The position numbers and the translations under genes were made by a program. A DNA stretch of 64,000 nucleotides from Paraburkholderia ribeironis (lineage in GTDB: Bacteria; Pseudomonadota; Gammaproteobacteria; Burkholderiales; Burkholderiaceae). The notes under the pieces were generated by a model. That model made no database searches, was not told the DNA's origin, and saw only the letters and a list, made by a program, of their open reading frames with translations. The stretch covers positions 49,722-113,721 of the forward strand of contig NZ_CYGX02000037.1 of the NCBI RefSeq assembly GCF_900019265.1, in the 5' to 3' direction. Of this stretch, positions 44,745 through 53,781 are shown piece by piece. Positions within the stretch are counted from its first letter, which is position 1. Every line of letters begins with the position of its first letter.

Positions 44745-45755
44745 ATGTTCCGCTTCGTTTTGCGCCGCATCGGCATGGTGATACCGACCTTCATCGGCAT
44801 CACGATCCTCGCGTTCGCGCTGATTCACCTGATACCGGGCGACCCCATCGAAGTGATGATGGGTGAGCGCGGTGTCGATCCCGCCATGCATGCCGCCGCG
44901 ATGCACCGGCTCGGACTCGACGAGCCCTTGCCGATGCAGTATGTCCATTACATTGGACGTGCGCTGCGCGGTGATCTCGGTACTTCGATCATCACCAACA
45001 CCAGCGTGATGGGCGAATTCCTCGCGCGCTTTCCCGCCACCGTCGAACTGTCGGTCTGCGCGATGCTGTTCGCGCTGATCATCGGCTTGCCCGCTGGCGT
45101 GTTCGCTGCACTGCGGCGCGGCACGATGGTCGATCACGGCGTGATGGGCACCGCGCTGACCGGCTACTCGATGCCGATCTTCTGGTGGGGGCTGATCCTC
45201 ATCATGATGTTCTCGGTGAAGCTCGGCTGGACGCCAGTGTCGGGCCGCATCGCGGTCGAATACGACATTCCGCACGTGACCGGCTTCATGATGATCGACG
45301 CGCTGATGTCCACCGACGAAGGCGCGCTCAAATCCGCGCTGAGCCACCTGATCCTGCCCGCGATCGTGCTCGGTACGATTCCGCTGGCGGTCGTCGCCCG
45401 CATGACGCGCTCGTCGATGCTCGAAGTGCTGCGCGAGGATTACATCCGCACCGCGCGTGCGAAGGGCTTGTCGCCGGCGCGCGTGATCGTCGTGCATGCG
45501 CTGCGCAATGCCCTGATTCCGGTGGTGACGGTGATCGGCCTGCAGGTCGGCACGCTGCTCGCGGGCGCGGTGCTGACCGAGACGCTGTTTTCGTGGCCGG
45601 GTATCGGCAAGTGGCTGATCGACGCGATCGGCCGGCGCGACTATCCGGTCGTGCAGGGCGGTATCCTGATGATCGCAACACTGGTGATCGTTGTGAACCT
45701 CGTCGTCGATCTGTTGTACGGCGTGCTCAATCCACGCATCCGCCATACGAGGTGA
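44745..45755 (+). CDS. dppB: Dipeptide ABC transporter permease DppB
   Basis: This 336-residue inner-membrane permease starts MFRFVLRRIGMVIPTFIGIT with PGDPIEVMMGERG. It has about six transmembrane helices and the EAA loop EDYIRTARAKGLSPARVIVV that contacts the ATPases. ETLFSWPGIGKWLIDAI is the usual C-terminal signature. It pairs with DppC to form the channel. Confidence 0.95.
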   Translation: MFRFVLRRIGMVIPTFIGITILAFALIHLIPGDPIEVMMGERGVDPAMHAAAMHRLGLDEPLPMQYVHYIGRALRGDLGTSIITNTSVMGEFLARFPATVELSVCAMLFALIIGLPAGVFAALRRGTMVDHGVMGTALTGYSMPIFWWGLILIMMFSVKLGWTPVSGRIAVEYDIPHVTGFMMIDALMSTDEGALKSALSHLILPAIVLGTIPLAVVARMTRSSMLEVLREDYIRTARAKGLSPARVIVVHALRNALIPVVTVIGLQVGTLLAGAVLTETLFSWPGIGKWLIDAIGRRDYPVVQGGILMIATLVIVVNLVVDLLYGVLNPRIRHTR

Positions 45756-45759
45756 AATT

Positions 45760-45840
45760 ATGAACCCCCACGCTCACTTGTGTTCGCTGCCCCCCGAGGG
45801 GGCGCATGCCTCCCTTGAGGCGGCTCTGCGGGAGGCATGA
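45760..45840 (+). repeat. Hairpin-rich dispersed-type element between dppB and dppC (27-codon open frame)
   Basis: The dppB-dppC gap contains GCCCCCCGAGGGGGC (hairpin) and an inverted repeat CATGCCTCCC/GGGAGGCATG around 45805-45839. The same bases read as a 26-residue frame starting MNPHAHLCSLPPEGAHASLE. Very similar CCCCCCGAGGGGG-type sequences are, from memory, common intergenic repeats in Burkholderiales, so I treat it as a REP-like element and not a gene. Confidence 0.65.
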
Positions 45841-45844
45841 AGCA

Positions 45845-46762
45845 ATGGCAGATATACAAAACACCGTCCCCCAGGCGGTCACACCCCCGAGCGGCCGTGC
45901 CATCGCGGCACGCGAATTCTGGGCGAATTTCTCGCACAACCGTGGCGCGGTCAGCGCCGGCATCATCGTGCTGGTGTTGATCTTCGTCGCGATCTTCGCA
46001 CCGTTGATCGCGCCGCACAGTCCGATCGAGCAATACCGCGACTCCGTGAAGATTCCGCCCGCGTGGCTCGACGGCGGTAACTGGAAGTTCATTCTCGGCA
46101 CCGACGAAGCGGGCCGCGACATCCTCTCGCGTCTGATGTACGGCGCGCGGCTGTCGTTCTGGATCGGCTTCGTGTCGGTGGTGCTCGCGCTGATCCCGGG
46201 CGTCGTGCTCGGGCTGATCGCGGCGTTCTTCGAGAAGTGGGCCGACACGCCGATCATGCGCATCATGGACGTGCTGCTCGCGCTGCCGTCGTTGCTGCTC
46301 GCGGTGGCGGTGGTCGCGATCATCGGCCCGGGTCTCATCAACACGATGCTGGCGATCGCGATCGTCGCGCTGCCCGGCTACGTGCGTCTGACACGTGCGT
46401 CGGCGCAGGGTGAGTTGCAGAAGGAATACGTGACGGCTTCGCGCGTCGCGGGCGCCGGCACATTGCGGCTGATGTTCTCGCAAGTGCTGCCGAACTGCAC
46501 CGCGCCGCTGATCGTGCAGGCCACGCTGGGCTTTTCGTCGGCGATTCTCGACGCCGCCGCGCTCGGCTTTCTCGGGCTCGGCGTGCAGCCGCCGTCGGCG
46601 GAGTGGGGCGCGATGCTGGCCTCGGCGCGCGACTACATCGATAGCGCGTGGTGGATCGTCACGATGCCGGGTCTGTCCATCCTGATCTCGGTGCTCGCGA
46701 TCAATCTGCTCGGCGACGGGCTGCGCGACGCCCTCGATCCCAAACTCAAACGGATGGCCTGA
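45845..46762 (+). CDS. dppC: Dipeptide ABC transporter permease DppC
   Basis: This 305-residue permease starts MADIQNTVPQAVTPPSGRAI from ATG 45845. An OppC-type N-terminal helix (AGIIVLVLIFVAIFAPLIAP) and periplasmic segment with FILGTDEAGRDILSRLMYGA follow. The EAA loop is KEYVTASRVAGAGTLRLMFS, and the end reads LGLGVQPPSAEWGAMLASAR. A short REP-like element separates it from dppB, and dppD follows after one base. Confidence 0.95.
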   Translation: MADIQNTVPQAVTPPSGRAIAAREFWANFSHNRGAVSAGIIVLVLIFVAIFAPLIAPHSPIEQYRDSVKIPPAWLDGGNWKFILGTDEAGRDILSRLMYGARLSFWIGFVSVVLALIPGVVLGLIAAFFEKWADTPIMRIMDVLLALPSLLLAVAVVAIIGPGLINTMLAIAIVALPGYVRLTRASAQGELQKEYVTASRVAGAGTLRLMFSQVLPNCTAPLIVQATLGFSSAILDAAALGFLGLGVQPPSAEWGAMLASARDYIDSAWWIVTMPGLSILISVLAINLLGDGLRDALDPKLKRMA

Positions 46763-46763
46763 T

Positions 46764-47768
46764 ATGAGCACCTTATTGACCATCCGCAATCTCGCGGTGA
46801 ATTTCAGCGGCTTGCCCGCTGTCGATCGAATCAACCTCGACATCGCACCAGGCGAAGTCGTCGGCGTGGTCGGCGAATCGGGCTCGGGCAAGAGCGTGAC
46901 GATGATGGCGCTGATGGGTCTGATCGACGCGCCGGGCAAAGTCACCGCCGACGAAATCACCTTCAACGGCAAGAGCCTGCTGAACGCATCGGCGAAGGAG
47001 CGCCGCAAGATCATCGGCAAAGACATCGCGATGGTGTTCCAGGACGCGCTCACCAGTCTGAATCCGAGCTACACGGTCGGCTATCAGATCAAAGAAGTGC
47101 TGAAACTGCACGAAGGCCTGCGCGGCAGCGCGCTCGACAAACGCGCACTCGAACTGCTCGACCAGGTCGGCATTCCCGACGCGAAGAACCGCATCGGCTC
47201 GTTTCCACATCAGATGTCGGGCGGCATGAACCAGCGCGTGATGATCGCGATGGCGATTGCCTGCAACCCGAAGCTGCTGATCGCCGATGAGCCGACCACC
47301 GCGCTCGACGTGACGATCCAGGCGCAGATCATGGAGCTGCTGATCAAGCTGCAGAAGGAGCGCGGCATGGCGCTCGTGCTGATCTCGCACGATCTCGCGG
47401 TGGTGTCCGAGGTCGCGCAGCGCGTCGCGGTCATGTACGCTGGCGAGGTGATCGAGACCAACCGCGTGCCGGATATCTTCGCCGCGCCGCATCACCCCTA
47501 CACGGAAGCGTTGCTGGCCGCGATTCCCGAGCACAACGTCGGCGCGGTGCGGCTCGCCGCGTTGCCGGGCATGGTGCCGGGCCGCGACGACCGGCCCAAA
47601 GGGTGTCTGTTCGCACCGCGCTGCAAGTACGTGGTGGACGATTGCATGAAGGCGCGGCCCGCGCTCGCGCCGATGCAAGGTCATGTCGAAGTGGCGCGCG
47701 TGCGCTGCATCAAACCCCTGAACCTGAGCGGCGACGCCAACGTTCACACCCGTGGAGGCGCACGATGA
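46764..47768 (+). CDS. dppD: Dipeptide ABC transporter ATPase DppD
   Basis: The 334-residue ATPase has Walker A GESGSGKSVTMMALMGL, Q-loop AMVFQDALTSLNPSYTVGYQ, signature MSGGMNQRVMIAMAIACNPK, Walker B LLIADEPTTALDVTIQAQIM and the H-loop VLISHDLAVVSEV. The C-terminal oligopeptide-transporter extension has the Cys cluster expected for a 4Fe-4S site: CLFAPRCKYVVDDCMKARPA. It overlaps dppF by four bases. Confidence 0.96.
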   Translation: MSTLLTIRNLAVNFSGLPAVDRINLDIAPGEVVGVVGESGSGKSVTMMALMGLIDAPGKVTADEITFNGKSLLNASAKERRKIIGKDIAMVFQDALTSLNPSYTVGYQIKEVLKLHEGLRGSALDKRALELLDQVGIPDAKNRIGSFPHQMSGGMNQRVMIAMAIACNPKLLIADEPTTALDVTIQAQIMELLIKLQKERGMALVLISHDLAVVSEVAQRVAVMYAGEVIETNRVPDIFAAPHHPYTEALLAAIPEHNVGAVRLAALPGMVPGRDDRPKGCLFAPRCKYVVDDCMKARPALAPMQGHVEVARVRCIKPLNLSGDANVHTRGGAR

Positions 47769-48790
47769 ACGCAGTACCCGAAACGCGCCACTCGGGCCAC
47801 GCGGGCCACGCGGGCGATCACGTGCTGGTCGCCGAGCAGCTCGCGCGTTACTACACGGTCAAGCGCGGCATGTTCGCGCATGGCACGGTGAAGGCGCTCA
47901 ACGGCGTGTCGTTCGCGCTGGAGCGCGGCAAGACGCTGGCGGTGGTCGGCGAATCCGGTTGCGGCAAGTCCACGCTCGCGCGTCAACTGACCATGATTGA
48001 AACGCCGAGCGCGGGCCGTCTGTTGATCGACGGCGAAGACGTGGCCGGCGCCGACCGCGAGAAGATCGCGGCACTGCGGCGGCGCGTGCAAATGGTGTTT
48101 CAGAATCCGTTTGCGTCGCTCAATCCGCGCAAGACGGTCGAGCAGACGCTCGGCGAGCCGCTCGCGATCAACACGCCACTGAGCGCCACCGAACGCGCCG
48201 ATCGGATCGCGCAGATGATGCGCACCGTCGGCCTGCGTCCCGAGCATGCGAAGCGCTATCCGCACATGTTCTCCGGCGGTCAGCGCCAACGTGTGGCGAT
48301 TGCGCGTGCGATGATTCTCGACCCGCAAATCGTGGTCGCCGACGAACCCGTGTCGGCACTCGACGTGTCGATCCAGGCGCAGATTCTGAATTTGTTCATG
48401 GATCTGCAGGATGAGTTCAAGACCAGCTACGTGTTCATCTCGCACAACCTGTCGGTAGTCGAGCATATCGCCGACGATGTGATGGTGATGTACTTCGGCG
48501 GCGTGGCGGAACTCGGCGACAAGAAGCGCATCTTCTCGAAGCCGCGGCATCCCTACACGCGTGCGCTGATGTCGGCGACGCCTTCGATCTTCGAAGCGGA
48601 TCGCACGATCAAGATCAAGCTGCAAGGTGAAATGCCGTCGCCATTGAATCCGCCTTCGGGTTGCACGTTCCATCTGCGCTGCCCGTATGCGATCGACCGC
48701 TGCCGCAGCGAAGTACCGAAGCTGCGTGAAGTGGATGGCCGTCAGGTCTCATGTCACCGCGCCGAGGAGGTAGGGGACGTGGATGCCTGA
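47765..48790 (+). CDS. dppF: Dipeptide ABC transporter ATPase DppF
   Basis: The 341-residue second ATPase has Walker A GESGCGKSTLARQLTMIE, Q-loop MVFQNPFASLNPRKTVEQTL, signature FSGGQRQRVAIARAMILDPQ and Walker B VVADEPVSALDVSIQAQILN. The C-terminal Cys-containing extension is GCTFHLRCPYAIDRCRSEVP. The N-terminus contains a short Gly-His repeat (HSGHAGHAGDH). The start overlaps the dppD stop (ATGA); the stop overlaps the start of the TraB/GumN gene by eight bases. Confidence 0.96.
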   Translation: MNAVPETRHSGHAGHAGDHVLVAEQLARYYTVKRGMFAHGTVKALNGVSFALERGKTLAVVGESGCGKSTLARQLTMIETPSAGRLLIDGEDVAGADREKIAALRRRVQMVFQNPFASLNPRKTVEQTLGEPLAINTPLSATERADRIAQMMRTVGLRPEHAKRYPHMFSGGQRQRVAIARAMILDPQIVVADEPVSALDVSIQAQILNLFMDLQDEFKTSYVFISHNLSVVEHIADDVMVMYFGGVAELGDKKRIFSKPRHPYTRALMSATPSIFEADRTIKIKLQGEMPSPLNPPSGCTFHLRCPYAIDRCRSEVPKLREVDGRQVSCHRAEEVGDVDA

Positions 48791-49934
48791 AGCGGTGGCG
48801 GCGCGTCGTCTTGCGCGCCGCTTGCGTGATGGCGGCCGCCGTGCTGCTTTGGCGTGGCGCTGGAGGGCGCGTGCACTCACCGGTGCCGCGCTCATCGGCG
48901 TATGTTGCATCTTTTTTTTCGGCCTCGAACCGCTCGGTGTCGCACACGCGGCCGGTGCGGCGGCTAACACACCCGCCCAGGCCGGGCGCCCAGCAGTACC
49001 GGTGCCCGGCGTGCCAGCGCAGCCTCGCGCGAACTTGCCGGGCCCCAACCCGCCGCCGGCCACACCCGGCACTACCGCAGGCGGTCCGGTGCGCGCGCAG
49101 CCTGCGCGCATGCCGTTCTATGTCGCAACGCGCGGCGCGACCACTATCTATGTATTAGGCACGCTGCATGTCGGCGATCCAGCCGACTATCCGGCCGACC
49201 AGCCATTTCGCGCACCCATCCTCGCCGCGCTGGCCGCGTCGCCGACGCTCGCGCTCGAACTCTCGCCCGACGAACTGCTGGTCTCGCAAGACGATGTGTC
49301 GAAGTACGGCGTCTGCCGGCACGACTGTCTGCCCCGTTTGCTGACTGACCCGCTGTGGCACAAGCTCGCTTTGCGTCTGCGCGGCAACCCCGCCGCGCTC
49401 GAGGCGATCAAGAAGATGCGGCCGTGGCTCGCGTCGCTGGTGGTCGAAACCTACGATTCGCTGAGCGCCGGCCTGCAGACCGAGTACGGCACGGAAGCGC
49501 AATTGCAGAACGTGTATCTCAAGACGCGCGGCAAGATCGTCGGCCTCGAAACGTTGCCGCAACAGATGCACGCGTTCACCGGGCTTTCGCTTGCGCAGCA
49601 GCGCGAGATGCTCGCGCAGGACCTGGTGCAGACGGCCGCGCAAAACGTCGCCGACGTGCGCGCGTTGCATCGCTTGTGGCAGGTCGGCGATGCCGACGCG
49701 ATTGCCGCGTGGCAAGCCGCGAAGTCTGAAAATCTCGCCCGCGACAAGCGCATCTCCGATTCGATCGACAACCGGATCGTCTATGAACGCAACCGGCGCT
49801 TCGTGTCGCGGATGCTGCAGCTCGCCGCGCCGAACAAGCCGTTGTTCGTGGCGATCGGCGCCTTGCATCTGGGCGGGCCGAAAGGCGTGCTGCAGGTTTT
49901 GCGGCAGCACGGGTTCGTGGTCGAGGCGGGTTGA
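48783..49934 (+). CDS. TraB/GumN family protein
   Basis: This 383-residue protein has a basic N-terminus and one membrane/signal segment (LTGAALIGVCCIFFFGLEPL), followed by a Pro/Ala-rich linker (about residues 55-105). The TraB/GumN domain begins with MPFYVATRGATTIYVLGTLH (conserved GTxH) and ends FVAIGALHLGGPKGVLQVLR. The family contains putative periplasmic metalloproteases, but function here is unknown. Overlap with dppF suggests it is in the transporter transcript. Confidence 0.88.
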   Translation: MPEAVAARRLARRLRDGGRRAALAWRWRARALTGAALIGVCCIFFFGLEPLGVAHAAGAAANTPAQAGRPAVPVPGVPAQPRANLPGPNPPPATPGTTAGGPVRAQPARMPFYVATRGATTIYVLGTLHVGDPADYPADQPFRAPILAALAASPTLALELSPDELLVSQDDVSKYGVCRHDCLPRLLTDPLWHKLALRLRGNPAALEAIKKMRPWLASLVVETYDSLSAGLQTEYGTEAQLQNVYLKTRGKIVGLETLPQQMHAFTGLSLAQQREMLAQDLVQTAAQNVADVRALHRLWQVGDADAIAAWQAAKSENLARDKRISDSIDNRIVYERNRRFVSRMLQLAAPNKPLFVAIGALHLGGPKGVLQVLRQHGFVVEAG

Positions 49935-49972
49935 TGCACCGCAGCCGCAGTCTGCGATGCATTGATGAGCAC

Positions 49973-49990
49973 CGTCGGCGAATGCCGGCG
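49973..49990. terminator. Hairpin between convergent TraB/GumN and DUF979 genes
   Basis: CGTCGGC (49973-49979), loop GAAT, GCCGGCG (49984-49990) with one T-G pair. There is no T-tract. It sits in the 58-base gap between convergent genes. Confidence 0.4.
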
Positions 49991-49992
49991 TG

Positions 49993-50949
49993 CTACCGGA
50001 ACATCAGGAAATTCAACAGGAAGATGTTGATGACCAGCAACGTCAGCGCGGTGGGAACCTGCACCTTGATCACCGCATTTTTATCCGGTAGTTCCAGCAG
50101 CGCGGCCGGCACCATGTTGTAGTTCGCGGCCATCGGCGTCATCAGTGTGCCGCAGTAGCCGGAGAACATGCCGATTGCGGCCATCACGGCCGGATTGCCG
50201 TGAAATACGCCCACCAGAATCGGCACGCCGACGCCGCCGGTCATCACCGGGAACGCGGCGAAGCCATTGCCCATCACCATCGTGAACAGCGCCATGCCGA
50301 TGCAGTACACGACCACCGCGACGAAGCGGTAGTCGAGGCTGATGTAGGACGTGGTGACGTGCGCGACGGCCTTGCCGACGCCGGCATCCGAGAACACGAG
50401 GCCGAGCATGCCGAGCATCTGCGGCAGCACCGCGGCCCACGACAACGCGTCGACCAGCCGGCGCGCTTCTTTCATCGACTGACCTACGGTGTCGCGCGTG
50501 ATCACGCAGGCAACCGCGAGCGCGATCACACAGCCAATGCCGAAGCCGATCAGCGTGACGTTCGCCTTCTCGATCAGCGGCATGCCGCCGAACACCAGAT
50601 GACTGGCCGCCAACGTAATGACGACGGTGACGATCGGAATCGTCAGGGCCGGCACGAACAGCTTGTTGCGAAGACGCGCGGCGCTCGCCTTGCGCGCGTC
50701 GAGCGACAGCGTTTTGGGCTTGCCCGCGGTGACGCCGCCGAAGCCGGCGATCAGCGCCATCACGATCACGGCCACGCCGATCACGGCCGGCGGCAGGCGG
50801 TCGCCGATCAGAAAGATGAGCGCGTAGAGAATCCAGAAGCCGCCCGCGGTGAAACGGCGCGGGTGCTCCCGGTCCGTGACGATCATGCCGCCGACGATCA
50901 GCAGCACCGCACCCAGCAGCCAGAACAGATAGGTCATTGTGAACGTCAT
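49993..50949 (-). CDS. DUF979 family membrane protein
   Basis: This 318-residue, very hydrophobic protein has about nine to ten transmembrane segments. It starts MTFTMTYLFWLLGAVLLIVG and contains MVMGNGFAAFPVMTGGVGVP and FSGYCGTLMTPMAANYNMVP, hallmarks of DUF979. It overlaps the DUF969 gene by four bases. DUF969/DUF979 pairs adjoin pxp genes in many genomes; I infer that the pair may transport 5-oxoproline or a related compound. Confidence 0.9.
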   Translation of the reverse strand: MTFTMTYLFWLLGAVLLIVGGMIVTDREHPRRFTAGGFWILYALIFLIGDRLPPAVIGVAVIVMALIAGFGGVTAGKPKTLSLDARKASAARLRNKLFVPALTIPIVTVVITLAASHLVFGGMPLIEKANVTLIGFGIGCVIALAVACVITRDTVGQSMKEARRLVDALSWAAVLPQMLGMLGLVFSDAGVGKAVAHVTTSYISLDYRFVAVVVYCIGMALFTMVMGNGFAAFPVMTGGVGVPILVGVFHGNPAVMAAIGMFSGYCGTLMTPMAANYNMVPAALLELPDKNAVIKVQVPTALTLLVINIFLLNFLMFR

Positions 50950-51692
50950 GCCTGGTCTCCCGCGGATTGGACAGGCGCAGCAGCGACGGGGCCGCTGTCG
51001 ACATTGCCGCGCAATTCACGCTCGAGCTTGCGGTCGAGCAGGTACAGGCGGAACCCGTGAACGATGAATGCGCTGATCGCGGTCGGAATGCCCCACACTG
51101 CGACGTGAATCGGCTCGACGACAATGCCCGCTTCCTTCAGGAAGGTGGTCATCAACACGATCGCACCGAACGCGACGAACACGTCCTCGCCGAAGAACAG
51201 GCCGACGTTGTCGGTCGCGGCGGCGAACGCGCGCAATCTGAAACGCACCGCGTCGCTGATCTGGCCGAAGCGGGTTTGAGCCGCGCCTTCGGCCATCGGC
51301 GCGATCAGCGGACGCACCATCTGCGGATGGCCGCCAAGCCCGGTCAGGCCGACCGCGGCAGTCAACTCGCGCACCAGCAGATAGACGATCAGCAGACGCC
51401 CGGCGGTGGCCGCCTTGATGCCGCTGATCCATGCCTGTGCGCGCTCGCGCAGGCCGTGTCGTTCGAGCAGACCGATCACGGCGAGCGGCAGCAGGATGAT
51501 CAACGGGATATTGCGCGTCTTGATGAAGCCGGTGCCGATCAACGCTAGGATCTTTTCAGGCGGGAAGTGAGCGGCCAGACCCGTGACGATCGCGGCGACC
51601 GCCACGATCAGCATTGGATTGAACCGCAATAAAAAGCCGACGATGATGACGGCCACGCCAATGAGCGGCCATAGACTGACTGTCGTTTGCAT
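50946..51692 (-). CDS. DUF969 family membrane protein
   Basis: The 248-residue polytopic membrane protein starts MQTTVSLWPLIGVAVIIVGF at ATG 51692, with GGAG six bases upstream. ELTAAVGLTGLGGHPQMVRP and AATDNVGLFFGEDVFVAFGA are conserved DUF969 features. The C-terminus is charged and probably cytoplasmic. It is the partner of the DUF979 protein and lies downstream of pxpA. A longer frame from 51716 lacks a good ribosome site. Confidence 0.9.
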   Translation of the reverse strand: MQTTVSLWPLIGVAVIIVGFLLRFNPMLIVAVAAIVTGLAAHFPPEKILALIGTGFIKTRNIPLIILLPLAVIGLLERHGLRERAQAWISGIKAATAGRLLIVYLLVRELTAAVGLTGLGGHPQMVRPLIAPMAEGAAQTRFGQISDAVRFRLRAFAAATDNVGLFFGEDVFVAFGAIVLMTTFLKEAGIVVEPIHVAVWGIPTAISAFIVHGFRLYLLDRKLERELRGNVDSGPVAAAPVQSAGDQA

Positions 51693-51881
51693 CAGGATCT
51701 CCAAACAGGGTTTCAACCTCGCCGCGGGTGGCGGCTTACGTGGGCCGGCGTCGTGTTACATACGCCGTCTTCTTGTCGCGGCTCTTGACGGCCGCGTTGC
51801 TGTGAACTGCATTCACTTGCACGTGCTGCTGCACCTGCTGATTTGCTGCGCGACTACTGCAACGCGTCCGGCACCTGATAA

Positions 51882-51904
51882 ACGCCCCGCTGATGGCGGG
51901 GCGT
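51882..51904 (-). terminator. Terminator after pxpA
   Basis: ACGCCCCGC (51882-51890) and GCGGGGCGT (51896-51904) form a 9-bp stem with a five-base loop. Read leftward, the stem is followed by TTTAT. It lies 50 bases after the pxpA stop, ahead of DUF969, and may only partly end transcription. Confidence 0.6.
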
Positions 51905-51956
51905 CAGAGGGGACAAGGGAGTTGAATCGCTGTCTGGCTCGCGGCCGTGCCGGCGC

Positions 51957-52709
51957 TCAGACGCGGGTCGCGCCGGCCGCATGGACTTCGATGCCGGCCG
52001 CTTCCAGCGCGCCACGGATGCGTCGCGCGAAGGCCAGCGCATGCGGACCATCGCCGTGCAGGCAGATGGTTTGCGCGTTCAGCGGCACCCATTGACCGTC
52101 GACGGCCTGCACGCGCTGCTCGCGGATCATCGTGAGCGTGCGCTGCAGCACTTCGTCTTCATCGTCGAGCAGCGCGCCGGGTTCACTGCGTGGCACGAGC
52201 GAGCCGTCGGCGCGATAGCCGCGGTCGGCGAACACTTCTTCGATGGCGGTCAGCCCCGCGTTGCGCGCGGCGGTCACGAGACCGCTGTTGGCGAGCGCGA
52301 ACACCGCGACCGACGGATCGAAATCATGTACCGCCGAGACGATTGCGTCGGCGATTTTCGCGTCGCGTGCGGCCTGGTTGTACAGCGCGCCGTGCGGCTT
52401 GACGTGCGCGATGCGCCCGCCCTCGGCCTGGGCGATCGCCGACAGCGCGCCGAGCTGGTACAGCACGCCCGCGTAGATCTCGCCGGCCGGCAGATCCATT
52501 TCCTTGCGGCCGAAATTCTCCGGATCGTTAAAGCTCGGATGCGCGCCGATCGACACGCCTTTTTGCACCGCCCAACGCACGCAGTCGCGCATCGCGTTGG
52601 GTCCGCCCGCATGCCAGCCGCATGCGATATTCGCCGAGCTGACCAGATCGAGCAGCGCTTCGTCGGAGCCGCAGCCTTCGCCGAGGTCGGCGTTCAAATC
52701 GATTTCCAT
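51957..52709 (-). CDS. pxpA: 5-oxoprolinase subunit PxpA (LamB/YcsF family)
   Basis: This 250-residue protein starts MEIDLNADLGEGCGSDEALL, with the family motifs SANIACGWHAGGPNAMRDCV, GVSIGAHPSFNDPENFGRKE and HVKPHGALYNQAA. The C-terminal CLHGDGPHALAFARRIRGAL is also typical. PxpA with PxpB and PxpC forms the ATP-dependent 5-oxoprolinase that converts pyroglutamate to glutamate. It lies 19 bases after pxpC, with an AGGGGA ribosome site. Confidence 0.96.
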   Translation of the reverse strand: MEIDLNADLGEGCGSDEALLDLVSSANIACGWHAGGPNAMRDCVRWAVQKGVSIGAHPSFNDPENFGRKEMDLPAGEIYAGVLYQLGALSAIAQAEGGRIAHVKPHGALYNQAARDAKIADAIVSAVHDFDPSVAVFALANSGLVTAARNAGLTAIEEVFADRGYRADGSLVPRSEPGALLDDEDEVLQRTLTMIREQRVQAVDGQWVPLNAQTICLHGDGPHALAFARRIRGALEAAGIEVHAAGATRV

Positions 52710-52728
52710 GGTGTTCCCCTACCGAGTA

Positions 52729-53781
52729 TCACAGCACCGCGATCGCCAACTGGCGCGCGCAGCGTTCTTCATGCATCGCGATCGCAGCATCGATCTGCCG
52801 CAAGTACGTGCGTTCTTCGAGCAAAGCCTGACGCGCCTCATATGGCGTCGTCGGCATAAAGCGGACGGCGGCGTTCAGGCGAACCTGCGCGAGCTTCCAC
52901 AGGTCGGCCTGAATCACCGCGCCGATCTTCGGATAACCGCCGGTGGTTTGCGCATCGCTCATCAGCACGATCGGCTGGCCGTTCGGCGGCACCTGGATGG
53001 TGCCGGGCAGCACCGCGTGTGACAGCAGGTCGGTCTTGCGCGTGCGCTCCAGTTCCGTGCCGGCGAGGCGATAACCCATGCGGTTGCTGTTCGGCGTGAC
53101 GAGCCACTCATCGGACCAGAACGATTCGTGCGCGGCGTCGGTGAAGCTGTCGTACTCCGGGCCGCGCAGCACGCGGATCGGCACGGCCCACGGCACCCCC
53201 GACGGGTGGCGGCCGCGCCGCAGCGGCTCGTGCACCCGCACGAACTTGCACCAGCTGGGCGCCTTCACGCCGAACTCCGGCGCCTCGGGCGTGAAGCCGA
53301 CGCGGCCGCGCTGTGGCGGCACGCCGACCGGCAGGCGGTCGCCGTCGCGCAGCGCGCGGCCGCCGAGTCCGCCGAAGCGGCCGGCGAGATCGGTGCTGCG
53401 CGAGCCGAGCATCGGCAGCACGTCGATGCCGCCCGCCACGCACACATAGCCGCGCATGCCGCGTTTCGCCGAGTTCAGCACCAGTTCCTGGCCGGCCTGC
53501 ACCGGCAGGCTCCACCACGAATAGACTGGCCTGCCGTCGAGCGTCGCGCCGAATTCGGTGCCGGTGATGGCGACCCGCGTCGCCCGCAGAAAACGCAACG
53601 CGGTCGGGCCGAAGCTGATTTCCAGACCGGCCGCGTCGGGCCGGTTGCCGACCAGCCGGTTACCGACTTCGAGCGCGAGACGATCGAGCGCGCCAGCCAT
53701 CGCGACGCCCAGGTGCCGGTGACCGTGACGGCCGAGATCCTGAATGGTGGTCAAGAGACCCGCGCGAATCACGTCGATCAT
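52729..53781 (-). CDS. pxpC: 5-oxoprolinase subunit PxpC (biotin-dependent carboxyltransferase-like)
   Basis: The 350-residue protein starts MIDVIRAGLLTTIQDLGRHG with MAGALDRLALEVGNRLVGNR, followed by GTEFGATLDGRP and KRGMRGYVCVAGGIDVLPML. GSRSTDLAGRFGGLGGRAL and SNRMGYRLAG follow. These are KipA/PxpC hallmarks. The start overlaps the pxpB stop by four bases. It works in one complex with PxpB and PxpA. Confidence 0.95.
   Translation of the reverse strand: MIDVIRAGLLTTIQDLGRHGHRHLGVAMAGALDRLALEVGNRLVGNRPDAAGLEISFGPTALRFLRATRVAITGTEFGATLDGRPVYSWWSLPVQAGQELVLNSAKRGMRGYVCVAGGIDVLPMLGSRSTDLAGRFGGLGGRALRDGDRLPVGVPPQRGRVGFTPEAPEFGVKAPSWCKFVRVHEPLRRGRHPSGVPWAVPIRVLRGPEYDSFTDAAHESFWSDEWLVTPNSNRMGYRLAGTELERTRKTDLLSHAVLPGTIQVPPNGQPIVLMSDAQTTGGYPKIGAVIQADLWKLAQVRLNAAVRFMPTTPYEARQALLEERTYLRQIDAAIAMHEERCARQLAIAVL

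Noticed and set aside
45760..45840. Small protein gene of 26 codons
   Set aside because: The DNA is dominated by hairpins resembling dispersed repeats; no ribosome site fits well. It was kept as a repeat element.
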